This document shows positions 11,077-20,826 of a stretch of DNA of 64,000 nt, one piece after another. This stretch comes from Streptomyces sp. NRRL B-1140 (GTDB lineage: Bacteria; Actinomycetota; Actinomycetes; Streptomycetales; Streptomycetaceae). The stretch is from assembly GCF_001280065.1 (NCBI RefSeq), contig NZ_LGEA01000036.1, forward strand, positions 1 through 64,000. Direction: 5' to 3'. How positions within the stretch are numbered: the first letter of the stretch is position 1; every line of letters begins with the position of its first letter. Both the position numbers and the translations under genes were made by a program. A model generated the notes under the pieces. The model had not been told where the DNA came from and ran no database searches. It saw nothing but the letters and a program-made list of their open reading frames with translations.

Positions 11077-11108
11077 GCGCGCGTGGCCCCTGTCCGGGTC
11101 ACGCGCGC
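11077..11108. terminator. Bidirectional terminator between the DUF397 gene and eccD
   Basis: The 13-bp stem 11077-11089/11096-11108 has one wobble pair and a 6-nt loop. It lies between convergent genes. Confidence 0.8.
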
Positions 11109-11194
11109 ATGACGATCAGGACACGACCGGCGGCCGCGCCGCTGGAGGCACGGTCCGCGGCATCTTCGCCCGTCGGCGCAGCGCGGACGGCGAC

Positions 11195-12712
11195 TCAGTT
11201 ACCGGCCATGGACCGCGCGGACGCGTACACGTCGAACACGGCGAGCGCCAGCGGGACCAGCGTCAGCAAGACGAAGGTCTCGGCGATCTCCGTGAAGCGC
11301 CCCCAGAAGGGAGTGACTCCGCTGCGCGGTGCGATCAGACCGATCGCCGTCAGCAGGCCGGCGGTCGCGGCGATCGCGGCCGCGAGCCACACCGAGCGGA
11401 TGTCGAGACCGGTGGTGTCGCCCTGGATGGCGTCCCGCACGAATTCCACCGGCGGGTTCAGGGCGAGCCCCAGGCCGAGGAAGACGAGGGCGGAGAGACC
11501 AGCGGCAAGCGTGGCGCCGACCTGCGCCGTGTAACGGAACAGGTGGGCGCGCATCAGCATGGCGATGCCCGTGGCGAGGGCGAGGAGCTGCGCCCATACG
11601 TCGTCGGAGAAGCCGAGGACGATGGAGGCGCCGACCGCGACGAGCGCGCAGCCACCGACCAGGCCGACCAGGAGTTCGTGACCGCGGCGGACCTGGGCGG
11701 CGATGCGCCGGGCATCGACGGGCCCGTGCTGACCGGTGGACTCCTCGGTGCTGTAGCCACGGCCCGGGTTGGGCGGTTCGAAGCCGATGGGCAGCCTGGC
11801 GAAGCGCATGGACAAACCGGGAAGGAACGCGAGGGCACAGACCGCGAGCGGCGCGCAGACGGCGGCCGTCTCGATGGGCCTCAGCTGGGTGAGCATCGCG
11901 ACGAAGGTGGTCAGCAGGCCGATCCCGGAGGCGAACACGAATGCCACGAACGGGCCGTCCCCGCTGGGCGACACCAGCGTGAGGACCAGTGCGGCGACGA
12001 GGACGGCCGCGCACGCGAGCAGGAACTGCAGGCGTCCGATGCCCTGTCCCTCCGACAGCGGGAGCAGTCCGGAGCCGGCCACGGCGATGTTCGGCAGGGC
12101 CCCCAGGCCCAGGGCGACGGCCGAGCCGCGGTCGTCGTAGACCCGCGCGCGGACGCACGAGACGGTGACGAGGAGGAGACCGGTGACGGCGGCCAGGACG
12201 CCCTGGAGGCTGTTCATGTCGTGGCGGAACTCCGAACTCCAGACCACGAACGCGAGCAGCGCAGGCAGGACACCGCCGGCGATGAGTCCAGCGGCCCTGG
12301 TGAGGGTGCCATTCCACAGCGTGCGGTCCTCGGTCACGGCGGAGGCGACCGCCTCGGAGACATCGTCGTGGACCGCGGGCGGCAGCGACTCGGCGAACGG
12401 ACGCAGTGTCAGCAGCTCGCCGTCGAGGATGCGCTGAGCGGCGAAGGAGCGGGACCCGTCGAGGACCGTGCCGTCCCTGCGCACGAGGTGGTAACCGACC
12501 GGGGCGCCCTCGGCGGGGCTCTGCCGGGAGAACCGCAGGATCTCCGGGTAGAGATCGGCGACTGCCACATCGTCGGGCAGCGCGACGTCGATCCGGCTGT
12601 CGGGCGCCACGATGGTGACTCGGCAGAATCCGAACCCGGTGCCCGCCCCGGAAGGAGCTCCGGTGCCCGCTCCGCCGGTCGTGCCGGTCGGCGCGGAAGC
12701 CATCATGCTCAC
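11195..12712 (-). CDS. eccD: Type VII secretion membrane protein EccD
   Basis: Polytopic membrane component of the ESX/type VII secretion complex. The 505-aa protein has a Gly/Pro-rich start, a ubiquitin-like (YukD-like) domain at about residues 28-110 beginning FCRVTIVAPDSRIDVALP, and then about eleven hydrophobic helices to the C-terminus. This is the standard EccD plan. Several Met codons are close together at the start (12712, 12706, 12703), so the exact N-terminus is uncertain. It is transcribed divergently from eccC, with a 328-bp shared promoter region. Confidence 0.9.
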   Translation of the reverse strand: MSMMASAPTGTTGGAGTGAPSGAGTGFGFCRVTIVAPDSRIDVALPDDVAVADLYPEILRFSRQSPAEGAPVGYHLVRRDGTVLDGSRSFAAQRILDGELLTLRPFAESLPPAVHDDVSEAVASAVTEDRTLWNGTLTRAAGLIAGGVLPALLAFVVWSSEFRHDMNSLQGVLAAVTGLLLVTVSCVRARVYDDRGSAVALGLGALPNIAVAGSGLLPLSEGQGIGRLQFLLACAAVLVAALVLTLVSPSGDGPFVAFVFASGIGLLTTFVAMLTQLRPIETAAVCAPLAVCALAFLPGLSMRFARLPIGFEPPNPGRGYSTEESTGQHGPVDARRIAAQVRRGHELLVGLVGGCALVAVGASIVLGFSDDVWAQLLALATGIAMLMRAHLFRYTAQVGATLAAGLSALVFLGLGLALNPPVEFVRDAIQGDTTGLDIRSVWLAAAIAATAGLLTAIGLIAPRSGVTPFWGRFTEIAETFVLLTLVPLALAVFDVYASARSMAGN

Positions 12713-13040
12713 CTGCTGTTCCCCCTCGTCAATGGTGCGGCGCTCACGGCGTCGAGCGCGCGAGCGCCGACAACGATGCTGTCGGGTTGTGCCTTGCCAT
12801 CACCTGGTCCGCCGGTCATATGAGCCCCGTCTCCCGGGAACAGGCGGCGAGCACTCTCCCACGAACAGTGCGGGCTGTCTGTTTTTCGGGCGCCCGATTC
12901 GCAACTGCTCACTTGTCTCACGGGCACCCTACCGCCCACCGATGTCACTGGTTGTCAGTAGGATCGCGCTTCGCGATCGACGCTCGCCGGACACGGGGCG
13001 GCGGACGGAACGGTCGGTCCGGCAAGGGAATTGGTGCGAA
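12713..13040. promoter_or_regulatory. Divergent eccD/eccC control region
   Basis: This 328-bp stretch has no supported gene. It must hold the promoters for both genes. The clearest element is a perfect inverted repeat, GATCGCG-CTT-CGCGATC, at 12962-12978, about 60 bp before the eccC start: a candidate operator or leader hairpin. No convincing -35/-10 pair could be assigned by eye. Confidence 0.5.
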
Positions 13041-16000
13041 GTGAGCCACATCGTCGTCAAGCGCCCACCGAGGGCTCTGCCGCGGGAAGTGCCCACGAAC
13101 GAGGTCCTCCTGCAACCGCCGCCGGAGCTGCCGCGCGGGGAGCGGGAAGGCGCCCTGATGCAACTCCTGCCCATGCTCGGCATGGGCGGGTCGGTGGTGT
13201 TCTTCTTCAACCCCCAGGCTCAGCCCTTCATGAAGATCATGGGCATGGTCATGGTGGCCTCCACGATCGCCATGGGCATCGCGATGCTGATCCGCTACCG
13301 GCGGGGCAGCCAAGGACAGATCGCCGACATCCGCCGTGACTACTTGCGGTACCTGTCGCAGACCCGGCGTGCGGCGCAGAAGACCGCCGAGGCGCAGCGC
13401 GACGCCCAGTACTACCTGCACCCCTCGCCGGAGCAACTGTGGGCGCTGGTCGCCGAGGGCAGCCGGGTGTGGGAACGCCGCGCCGGTGACGAGGACTTCG
13501 GGCAGGTGCGTGTGGGACTCGGAGCGCAGTCCCTGGCCACCCCGCTGCTCCCGCCGGAGACCGCGCCGGTGGACCAGCTGGAGCCGTTGACGGCGGGAGC
13601 CATGCAGCGGTTCCTGGCCACACACAGCACGCTCGAGGATCTGCCGATGGCGGTATCACTGCGGGCCTTTTACCACGTGTCGATCAGCGGTGAGCCGGAC
13701 ACCGTGCGTGGCGCGGCCCGCGCGGTGACGGGTGCCCTGGCCTCGCTGCACTCACCCGAGGACCTCGTCATCGCCGTCGCCACCGGGCGGGATTCCGCAC
13801 CCGAGTGGGAGTGGACGAAGTGGCTGCCGCACGTACAGGCCAGGGGCGAGGCGGACGGCGCCGGCAGCCTGCGTCTGATCACCACGAACCCGCTCGAGCT
13901 GGAGGACCTGCTGGGTTCCGGACTCCAGAGCCGCGCGCGCTTCCACCCGAGCGCGCTGCCGGTGCCCGAACAGCCGCACGTGGTCGTCATCCTGGACGGT
14001 GTCTCGCTGCCGCCGACGTCCCTGCTCGCCAGCCCCGAGGGGCTGCAGGGCGTGACGGTCCTGGAGGTCGTACCCGGCGAGCTCACCGCCGGACGTGGCG
14101 ACCTGTCCGTCGTCGTGCACCCGCGCGAGCTGCGTCTGGAGTCGGCGCACGGCATGGTCTACGAGGGCACACCCGACGTCCTGTCCCACGCGGCGGCGGA
14201 GGCTCTGGCCCGGCAGCTGGCGCCGCTGCGGATGGCCTCCGGTGGTGAAGACGACGAACCCCTGCTGGCCAACCTGGAGTTCACCGACCTGCTGAACCTC
14301 GGGGACGCCGCCGCCGTCGACCCGCGGCGCACCTGGCGGCCGCGTTCGCAGTCCGAGCGGCTGCGCGTGCCGATCGGGGTAGGCGAGGACGGCCGCCCCG
14401 TAATGCTCGACCTCAAGGAGGCCGCCCAGGAGGGCATGGGACCGCACGGTCTGTGTGTCGGCGCCACCGGTTCCGGCAAGTCGGAGTTGCTGCGCACCCT
14501 GGTCCTCGGTCTCGCGGTCACCCACTCCTCCGAGACACTCAACTTCGTCCTCGCCGACTTCAAGGGCGGTGCGACGTTCGCGGGCATGTCCCGGATGCCG
14601 CATGTGGCCGCGGTCATCACCAACCTCGCCGACGACCTGACCCTCGTCGACCGTATGGGCGACTCGATCCGCGGTGAGCTCAACCGCCGCCAGGAGATGC
14701 TGCGCGACGCGGGTAACTACGCCAACATCCACGTCTACGAGAAGGCCCGCGCGGCCGGTGCCGCGCTCCAGCCGATCCCCTCGCTCGTCCTCGTCATCGA
14801 CGAGTTCAGCGAACTGCTCACTGCCAAGCCGGACTTCATCGAGATGTTCGTGCAGATCGGCCGTATCGGCCGTTCGCTCGGCGTGCACCTGCTGCTGGCC
14901 TCGCAGCGCCTGGAGGAGGGACGCCTGCGCGGTCTGGAAACCTACCTCTCCTACCGAATCGGTCTGCGTACCTTCTCGGCGGCCGAGTCGCGCGCCGCGA
15001 TCGGCGTCCCGGACGCCTACGAGTTGCCGAACGTTCCGGGTTCCGGCTTTCTGAAGTACGGCACCGACGAGATGGTCCGCTTCAAGGCGGCGTACGTCTC
15101 CGGCGTGTACCGCTCCAGCGCCCAGCAGGCAGCGTCGTACGGCGGTCCGCTCCCGGTGGACCGCCGGCCCGTGCTGTTCACCGCGGCGCAGGTGCCGGTC
15201 CATTACGTGCCGGTGCCGCAGCAGCGACAGGAGGAGGAGCCCGAGCGGACGGACGACGCGCTTGCCGACACCGTGCTCGACGTGATCGTGCGGCGGCTGG
15301 AGGCACAGGGCCCGGCGGCCCACCAGGTGTGGCTGCCGCCACTGGACAGCCCGCCGTCGCTGGACTCCCTGCTGCCCGGCCTCGCCGCCGTGCCCGGCCG
15401 CGGGCTGACGCAGCCCGGGTACGAGGGCGCGGGCCGGCTGGTGATTCCCGTCGGCATCGTCGACAAGCCGTACGAGCAGCGCCGTGACTCGCTGTGGACG
15501 GACTTCGGCGGCGCGGCCGGCCACATGCAGATCCTCGGCGGTCCGCAGTCCGGCAAGTCGACCCTGCTGCGCTCCATCGTCGCCTCGTTCGCGCTGACGC
15601 ACACCCCGCAGGAGGTTCAGTTCTACGGCTTGGACTTCGGTGGTGGCGGTCTGGCTTCGGTGGCGGGTCTGCCGCACGTCGGCGGCGTCGCCTCACGCCT
15701 CGACCCGGAGAAGGTCCGGCGCACGGTCGCCGAGGTGTACGGCATCATGACCCGCCGCGAGGAGTACTTCCGTACCTCGGGTATCTCCTCGATCGCCGAG
15801 TTCCGCACCCGGCGCGCACGTGGCGAGATCTCCACGACCGACCAGCCGTGGGGTGATGTCTTCCTGGTCGTCGACGGCTGGGGCAACTTCCGTCAGGACT
15901 ACGAGGGTCTGGAGCCTGCCGTCGTCGACATCGCGGCGCGCGGCCTCGGTTACGGCATGCACCTGATCCTCACCGCCTCGCGGTCGATGGAGGTCCGCTC

Positions 16001-17015
16001 CAATCTCAAGGACCACCTGATGAACCGCCTTGAGCTGCGACTCGGCGACGCGATGGACTCCGAGTTCGACCGCAAGGTGGCGGCCAACGTGCCGACCGGT
16101 GTCCCGGGGCGCGGCCAGACGCCGCAGCTGCAGCACTTCATGGCGGCGGTCCCCCGCATAGACGGCCTGTCCTCCGACACCGACCTGGCCGAGGCAACAC
16201 AGGCGCTCGCCGCCGAGGTCTCCCGGCACTGGCAGCAGCCCGCTGCCCCTGAGGTGCGGCTGCTGCCCCGGGAGTTCTCGGCGCAGCAGCTCCCGCCCGG
16301 TAACCGGTTCCCGAACCGCGGCGTCGCCTTCGCGCTCGACGAGGACAACCTCGAGCCGGTGTTCGTCGATTTCGAGCAGGACCCGTTCTTCCTCGTCTTC
16401 GGCGAGAGCGAGTCCGGCAAGTCGAACCTGCTCAAGCTGCTCATCCAGCGGATCACCGAGCGTCACAACGGCAACGAGGCGAAGCTCTTCGTGGTCGACA
16501 ACCGGCGCTCGCTGCTCGGCGTGACACCGGACTCCCATCTGGCGGAGTACATCCCCATGTCCAACCAGATGCAGCACCACATGGACGCGTTGGCCAACCT
16601 GATGCAGCGCCGTACGCCGACCGCCGATGTCACTCCGGAGCAGTTGCGCGACCGCAGCTGGTGGCAGGGCCCGACGGTGTACATCGTCATCGACGACTAC
16701 GACCTGGTGTCCACATCCAGTGGCAACCCCCTGGCCGGCCTCACGGAAATGCTCCCGTTCGCCCGGGACGTCGGTGTCCGCTTCGTCATCGCGCGCTCCT
16801 CTGCGGGCGCGGGTCGTGCGGGCTACGAGCCGTTCATGCAGCGTATGAAGGAGCTCGGCGCCCAGGGCGTCGTCCTCGCCGGCGACTCCGGGGAGGGCGA
16901 CCTGCTGGGGGGCGTACGGCCGCGTCCGATGCCCGCGGGGCGGGGCGTGTTCGTGTCGCGGAAGCGGGGCAAGCCACTGGTTCAGGTGGGGTTGGTGGCG
17001 GACGGGCTTCAGTGA
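13041..17015 (+). CDS. eccC: Type VII secretion ATPase EccC (fused EccCa/EccCb, three P-loops)
   Basis: FtsK/SpoIIIE-type motor of the ESX secretion system, which recognises Esx substrates. With the GTG at 13041 the protein is 1,324 aa. Two transmembrane helices lie near residues 40-57 and 63-87, followed by three ATPase domains with P-loops at GATGSGKS (K480), GGPQSGKS (K839) and GESESGKS (K1127). The first Walker B ends in IDEF; the second reads VVDGW and the third VIDDY, so the later domains look less competent, as in other EccC proteins. AAGGGA lies about 11 nt before the start. The frame is open upstream to 12612, but that part overlaps eccD. Confidence 0.95.
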   Translation: MSHIVVKRPPRALPREVPTNEVLLQPPPELPRGEREGALMQLLPMLGMGGSVVFFFNPQAQPFMKIMGMVMVASTIAMGIAMLIRYRRGSQGQIADIRRDYLRYLSQTRRAAQKTAEAQRDAQYYLHPSPEQLWALVAEGSRVWERRAGDEDFGQVRVGLGAQSLATPLLPPETAPVDQLEPLTAGAMQRFLATHSTLEDLPMAVSLRAFYHVSISGEPDTVRGAARAVTGALASLHSPEDLVIAVATGRDSAPEWEWTKWLPHVQARGEADGAGSLRLITTNPLELEDLLGSGLQSRARFHPSALPVPEQPHVVVILDGVSLPPTSLLASPEGLQGVTVLEVVPGELTAGRGDLSVVVHPRELRLESAHGMVYEGTPDVLSHAAAEALARQLAPLRMASGGEDDEPLLANLEFTDLLNLGDAAAVDPRRTWRPRSQSERLRVPIGVGEDGRPVMLDLKEAAQEGMGPHGLCVGATGSGKSELLRTLVLGLAVTHSSETLNFVLADFKGGATFAGMSRMPHVAAVITNLADDLTLVDRMGDSIRGELNRRQEMLRDAGNYANIHVYEKARAAGAALQPIPSLVLVIDEFSELLTAKPDFIEMFVQIGRIGRSLGVHLLLASQRLEEGRLRGLETYLSYRIGLRTFSAAESRAAIGVPDAYELPNVPGSGFLKYGTDEMVRFKAAYVSGVYRSSAQQAASYGGPLPVDRRPVLFTAAQVPVHYVPVPQQRQEEEPERTDDALADTVLDVIVRRLEAQGPAAHQVWLPPLDSPPSLDSLLPGLAAVPGRGLTQPGYEGAGRLVIPVGIVDKPYEQRRDSLWTDFGGAAGHMQILGGPQSGKSTLLRSIVASFALTHTPQEVQFYGLDFGGGGLASVAGLPHVGGVASRLDPEKVRRTVAEVYGIMTRREEYFRTSGISSIAEFRTRRARGEISTTDQPWGDVFLVVDGWGNFRQDYEGLEPAVVDIAARGLGYGMHLILTASRSMEVRSNLKDHLMNRLELRLGDAMDSEFDRKVAANVPTGVPGRGQTPQLQHFMAAVPRIDGLSSDTDLAEATQALAAEVSRHWQQPAAPEVRLLPREFSAQQLPPGNRFPNRGVAFALDEDNLEPVFVDFEQDPFFLVFGESESGKSNLLKLLIQRITERHNGNEAKLFVVDNRRSLLGVTPDSHLAEYIPMSNQMQHHMDALANLMQRRTPTADVTPEQLRDRSWWQGPTVYIVIDDYDLVSTSSGNPLAGLTEMLPFARDVGVRFVIARSSAGAGRAGYEPFMQRMKELGAQGVVLAGDSGEGDLLGGVRPRPMPAGRGVFVSRKRGKPLVQVGLVADGLQ

Positions 17016-17304
17016 CGGGCACCGTCGGCTCGGCTTCGGGGTCGCTTCGTTTTCGACGAGGCGGCCCGTCGCCATTGAGCATGGTGAGGATCGGGAGACG
17101 GATAAGGCGCAGGGGTATACATCGGCGTGAGGAGTGCACCTTCGGCCACAGTACATGGACCCATGCTGAACTCTCGCAGCACCCTCACGCGATCTTCACG
17201 GCACGGACGCCGCAAGACGAATCGCGTTCGCGGGGATCAGGCGGCTCGCTCACGGCGAAGCCCCAGTTCACGAAAGCACACGCGGTCCACAATAATCTCG
17301 GACC

Positions 17305-18021
17305 ATGGAGCAACTGATACCGATCTTGGCTAAGGTCCTCTTCTTCGCCGTCATTGCCGGACTGTTCACCTTTGTCGGCAGGACATTCGTTCGCACACAC
17401 AAGGCGGACAAACGGATGAGAGAGGCGTGGGCGGAGCTCCCGCGGGTCGCCTCGGAACGTGGTTGGACGTACGAACAGCACGCGCGAGGTCAAGCCACCC
17501 AGTATTGCGGAATCGGCCCCATGCCTGGGAGCGGCTCGAACCTGAGTGCTTGGCACTACATCACGGGAGAGTTCCGCGGCCGTTCCTTCAAGTGTTTCGA
17601 GCACCGCTATAACAGCCCCACTTCCGGCAACCAGGCCGGCGACCGTGAACGCCCCACCATCGAGGCCGTTTTCATGATCACGACACCTGGATCGGGGCAG
17701 CCTGTCGAGGTTCTCCGGCCGAGCAAGACGGACGTGCTGCTGGACCGGAGGTCTCGGATGCGGCTCGACCTACCAGAATTCGATGACGATTTCCGGGTCG
17801 TCACCAAGGATGAGAATTTTGCTCGCAATTTCCTGAGCGGCTCCTTGCCGTCTTTCCTGCTCACAGACCCACGAGCCAAAAAATCCCCGCTTCAGCTGCG
17901 TGACGGGGAACTTTTCACGTGGTACACGGGCACGCTGTCGCACGAAGCCCTCGAAGAGAAGCTGAACTACCTGTGCGACGTGCTAGATCAGATTCCTGCA
18001 CTTGCATGGACAGCCGCCTGA
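17305..18021 (+). CDS. Membrane-anchored protein of unknown function
   Basis: Predicted 238-aa protein. One N-terminal transmembrane helix (about residues 5-24) precedes a soluble domain of roughly 200 residues containing paired aromatic segments. I do not recognise the family with confidence. Codon use is visibly richer in A and T than in neighbouring genes (GAATTC, AATTTT and TTCCTG-type codons near the end), a hint of recent acquisition. It follows eccC by 290 bp and is bounded downstream by a decayed transposase whose remains start at its stop codon. Confidence 0.7.
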   Translation: MEQLIPILAKVLFFAVIAGLFTFVGRTFVRTHKADKRMREAWAELPRVASERGWTYEQHARGQATQYCGIGPMPGSGSNLSAWHYITGEFRGRSFKCFEHRYNSPTSGNQAGDRERPTIEAVFMITTPGSGQPVEVLRPSKTDVLLDRRSRMRLDLPEFDDDFRVVTKDENFARNFLSGSLPSFLLTDPRAKKSPLQLRDGELFTWYTGTLSHEALEEKLNYLCDVLDQIPALAWTAA

Positions 18022-18515
18022 GCAGAGTTCCGGTTTGCGCTCGTAGCGGCGGCAGCCGGACAGCCAGGACACGGCCCGCTCCACCACCCAGCGGTGCCGG
18101 CCCAGCCGCCTGGACGACTCGATGCCCTTGCGGGCAAGGCGATGCCGGATGCCGCGGGAAGCGAGCCATCGCCGCAGGTGGCGGTAGTCGTATCCCTTGT
18201 CACCGTGTAGCTTGGCGGGCCGTCGGCGTCGCGGGCCGCGACGTGAGCGGATGGGTGGGATGCCGCGGACCAGCGGGATGAGTGCCTGGCTGTCGTGGAG
18301 GTTGGCGGCGGAGATGCCGATCGACAGAGGCAGGCCCTGGCGGTCGACGATGAGGTGGATCTTCGATCCCTTCTTGCCACGGTCGGTCGGAGCCGGTTCC
18401 GTCAGCTGCCCCCTTTGAGGGCCCGGACGCTTACCGAGTCGATCGCGCACCGCGACCAGTCCAGCTCACCATAGGCACCGAGCTTCATCCAGGGCCAGGC
18501 GGTGAAGCTTGGCCC
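18022..18515 (-). pseudogene. Decayed IS5-family transposase remnant
   Basis: Fragments of one DDE transposase are read in different minus-strand frames: LRAKLHRLALDE, then LDWSRCAIDSVSVRALKGG, then LTEPAPTDRGKKGSKIHLIV through HGDKGYDYRHLRRWL and HRWVVERAVSWLSGCRR. At least two frameshifts are needed to join them. The N-terminal third and the C-terminal tail after RYERK are missing, and no terminal inverted repeats were found. One shift lies at a CAAAGGGGGC run where some IS5 relatives use programmed -1 shifting, but the other losses mark it as dead. Confidence 0.85.
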
Positions 18516-18569
18516 GCAGCGGCTCCCCCGAGCCCTCGTCACACCAATCGTCCCGTTCCCACACACAGC

Positions 18570-18600
18570 AGGGTGGGCGCCTCCCGTGCGCGCCCACCCT
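18570..18600 (-). terminator. Terminator of the esx genes
   Basis: AGGGTGGGCGC at 18570-18580 pairs exactly with 18590-18600 around a 9-nt loop, and flanking CACA/TGTG extends the pairing with a bulge. It lies about 30 bp past the EsxA stop. Confidence 0.75.
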
Positions 18601-18627
18601 GTGCTCGTCCCGCGAACAGCCGTCCTC

Positions 18628-18927
18628 TTACAGGAAGTAGCTGGCGGCCTTCTTGTCGCCCTCCATGTACGTACCACCCGACTGGCCGACGACGTGGCCG
18701 ACGCCCGTCAGCGCCTGGTGGATGTCATTTGCTTCCTTGTCCCAGCGGGCCAGCTTGTCGCCGAAGGTGCCCTGGGCTTGACCCGCCCAGTACTGCTTGC
18801 TGCTCTCGACCAGCTTGCGGAGCTCCGCCAGGTCCTGCTCCAGCTGCTTCGCCTCGTTGCCGATGTTCGTGGCCGCGAAGTCCAGCGCGTCGTAAGTTAC
18901 GGAAAGACCGTCACCATTACGGCTCAT
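18628..18927 (-). CDS. esxA: WXG100 protein EsxA
   Basis: Small secreted helical-hairpin protein of the ESX system, expected to pair with EsxB. The 99-aa length is typical. The WxG turn is W47-A-G49 (QYWAGQAQ). A YxxxD secretion motif lies near the C-terminus as YMEGD at residues 87-91, the signal known from mycobacterial type VII substrates. It lies about 100 nt downstream of esxB on the same strand, and the two probably form one transcript ending at the hairpin near 18580. Confidence 0.93.
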   Translation of the reverse strand: MSRNGDGLSVTYDALDFAATNIGNEAKQLEQDLAELRKLVESSKQYWAGQAQGTFGDKLARWDKEANDIHQALTGVGHVVGQSGGTYMEGDKKAASYFL

Positions 18928-19027
18928 GCCTACCTACCTCGTATCGCTCGTGTGCGGTGGGTGATGTGGGGGTGAACTGCTTAGCTCGATGCCCTGGAAC
19001 CGGACCGGAGGCCTCGGTTCGAGCTGC

Positions 19028-19375
19028 TCACATCGAGTTGAACGCAGACGGCTGAACCGTAGGAGCACCGTCCTGGAGGTTGATGCGGTTGACTGCCGCA
19101 CGGACCTCGTCTTCCTTGCTGTCCTTGATGTTGCGCGTGGTGGTCATGGCATCCATGACCTCACCGAGGATGTTGCCGATCTTGGCGAGGGACTCGTTGA
19201 TCTCGTACTGCTTCCGGTCGAACTCGGCGCGACCGATACCCTGCCACTGCCCTTCGAGGCCGTCGATGACGCCCTGAAGGTTGTGCACCCGCTTGCGGAT
19301 GCTCTCGTACTTCTCGAACATCTGCTTCTGCAGCTTGACTACTGCTGCATCTTCGAGCTTCTGGTCCATCGCCAT
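19028..19375 (-). CDS. esxB: WXG100 protein EsxB
   Basis: Partner of EsxA. The 115-aa helical-hairpin protein has its WxG motif at W44-Q-G46 (GQWQGIGRAEF). Unlike EsxA it has no clear YxxxD at the extreme C-terminus; the tail is unstructured and ends in NSM. This fits an asymmetric pair in which one partner carries the secretion signal. The ATG at 19375 follows GGAAGGGA; ATG at 19369 is an alternative. Confidence 0.92.
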   Translation of the reverse strand: MAMDQKLEDAAVVKLQKQMFEKYESIRKRVHNLQGVIDGLEGQWQGIGRAEFDRKQYEINESLAKIGNILGEVMDAMTTTRNIKDSKEDEVRAAVNRINLQDGAPTVQPSAFNSM

Positions 19376-19524
19376 GGCCAGCCGTCCCTTCCGCTGTGTG
19401 TTTGTCTGGTCGATTGGTCCCGCGTCACCTCGAGGTTTGAAGGAGGCGAACGCGGTGTTGATACCGAGCCGAAGGCCCCGTGGCTCACGCCCAGGTACTC
19501 AGTCGGCTCGGGCGGCTGGTCCAG

Positions 19525-20802
19525 TCACCTCGCGCGGCGCGCCCGCAGTACGGCTGCGCCGCCACCGCCGATCACGATCACTGCGCCTGCGGCGCCCAGG
19601 GCGATCCACAGGGTGCTGTCGTTGGTGTCGGCGGCCACTTCCGCGTGCGATCCTGCCGCCGAAGTTCCGTCGACTGAACCCTTTTCGGGGGCCTGTGACG
19701 CGGCTGATGCAGAAGCGGACGGGACGGAGGAGGAGTGGTCGGCGGCGTCGCTGTCGCTTGCGTCCCGTGCCCCTGCCTTGGCCAGCACGTCGCCGCCATT
19801 GATCTTCGCCAGCGGGTCGACGTCCGGCGCGCCGGCGTCGTAGTCGGAGTCCGCCAGGACGACTCGCGGACGGACCATTCCATAGCCCGCATACTTGCTG
19901 GGTTCGTCCTTGGGCCAGCCTCGTCCGGCGGTGTCGAGCAGCGCTCGAGTGACCTGGTTGACGGTCCAGTCGGGGTGGGCGGACCAAATGAGGGCGGCAG
20001 AGGCGGAGACGAGAGCGGCAGCCTGGCTCGTTCCCGCGGACTTGCAGTACGAACGGAACTTCTCGTCGCACCAGGTGGGCACGTCCTTGCCGGGCGCTAC
20101 GAGGTCGGCGAATCCGTGCGACGACTTCTTAGCGAACTCCGTCACCTCGTAGGAGGAGTCGACCGCCCCGACACCGACCACGTAGGGGAGAATCGCGGGC
20201 GCGTTCGGTACGCCGTCGTTGCCTACAGACGCGATGAGCAGCTTGCCCTTTGAAGCGGCGTACTTGACCGCGGCCTTGTCCTCGTCGGAGTTCATACCGC
20301 CGATAGACATGTTGATGATCTTGGCGTTGCTGTCGGCCGCAGCCCTGAGTGCTTGGTATGTCTGCGGCGTCTTCTCTCGGTCCGCGTTCGACTGGTCAAA
20401 GGTCTCAACTCGGTAAGGGACGATTTTGGCCCCTGGAGCCAGCCCTCGAATGCCGCCTCCCTCACCGGTGCCGGCGATCAGTTCCGCCATGCTCGTCCCG
20501 TGACCGCTGTAGTCGACCGTCGCACGGTACGCAACCGACTTGGGAACCTCGTCGCCCAGTACCTGCCCCTTCAGCGAGGGCGTGTTCGCGTTCACCCCGC
20601 TGTCGATGACGGCGACTTTGACACCCTTGCCCGTGCTCGTCTTCCACATCTGCTCGATGTGCATCGGCTCCAGGTACCACTGCTGTGGCTCGCCGTCGGC
20701 GGCAGTGGCGTTCGGAGCCAGTCCCATTCCAGCGGCAGCCAGGGTGCCGACGATCGCGCCTGTAGTACGCACTCGCCTACCGAATGTCGTCCCTGACTTC
20801 AT
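19525..20802 (-). CDS. mycP: Mycosin, subtilisin-like type VII protease (first copy)
   Basis: Membrane-anchored serine protease of the S8 family linked to ESX systems. From the ATG at 20802 it has 425 aa: a signal peptide ending near NATA, a catalytic domain with D67 (AVIDSG), H101 (SGHGTS), N195 (SVGNDG) and S259 (AGTSQAAAL), an Asp/Ser/Ala-rich linker, and a C-terminal transmembrane helix before RARRAR. An in-frame GTG at 20826, directly after the stop of the upstream gene, is an alternative start. The usual GTSxAAP is AGTSQAAAL, a variant I associate with this family rather than loss of activity. It is separate from the mycosin next to eccB. Confidence 0.9.
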   Translation of the reverse strand: MKSGTTFGRRVRTTGAIVGTLAAAGMGLAPNATAADGEPQQWYLEPMHIEQMWKTSTGKGVKVAVIDSGVNANTPSLKGQVLGDEVPKSVAYRATVDYSGHGTSMAELIAGTGEGGGIRGLAPGAKIVPYRVETFDQSNADREKTPQTYQALRAAADSNAKIINMSIGGMNSDEDKAAVKYAASKGKLLIASVGNDGVPNAPAILPYVVGVGAVDSSYEVTEFAKKSSHGFADLVAPGKDVPTWCDEKFRSYCKSAGTSQAAALVSASAALIWSAHPDWTVNQVTRALLDTAGRGWPKDEPSKYAGYGMVRPRVVLADSDYDAGAPDVDPLAKINGGDVLAKAGARDASDSDAADHSSSVPSASASAASQAPEKGSVDGTSAAGSHAEVAADTNDSTLWIALGAAGAVIVIGGGGAAVLRARRAR

Positions 20803-20826
20803 GGCGTTGTCAATCCTCGCTAACAC

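Noticed and set aside
18400..18415. Programmed -1 frameshift in the IS5-type transposase
   Set aside because: A CAAAGGGGGC run is present, but a second unrelated frameshift, the missing N-terminus and the truncated C-terminus show general decay.
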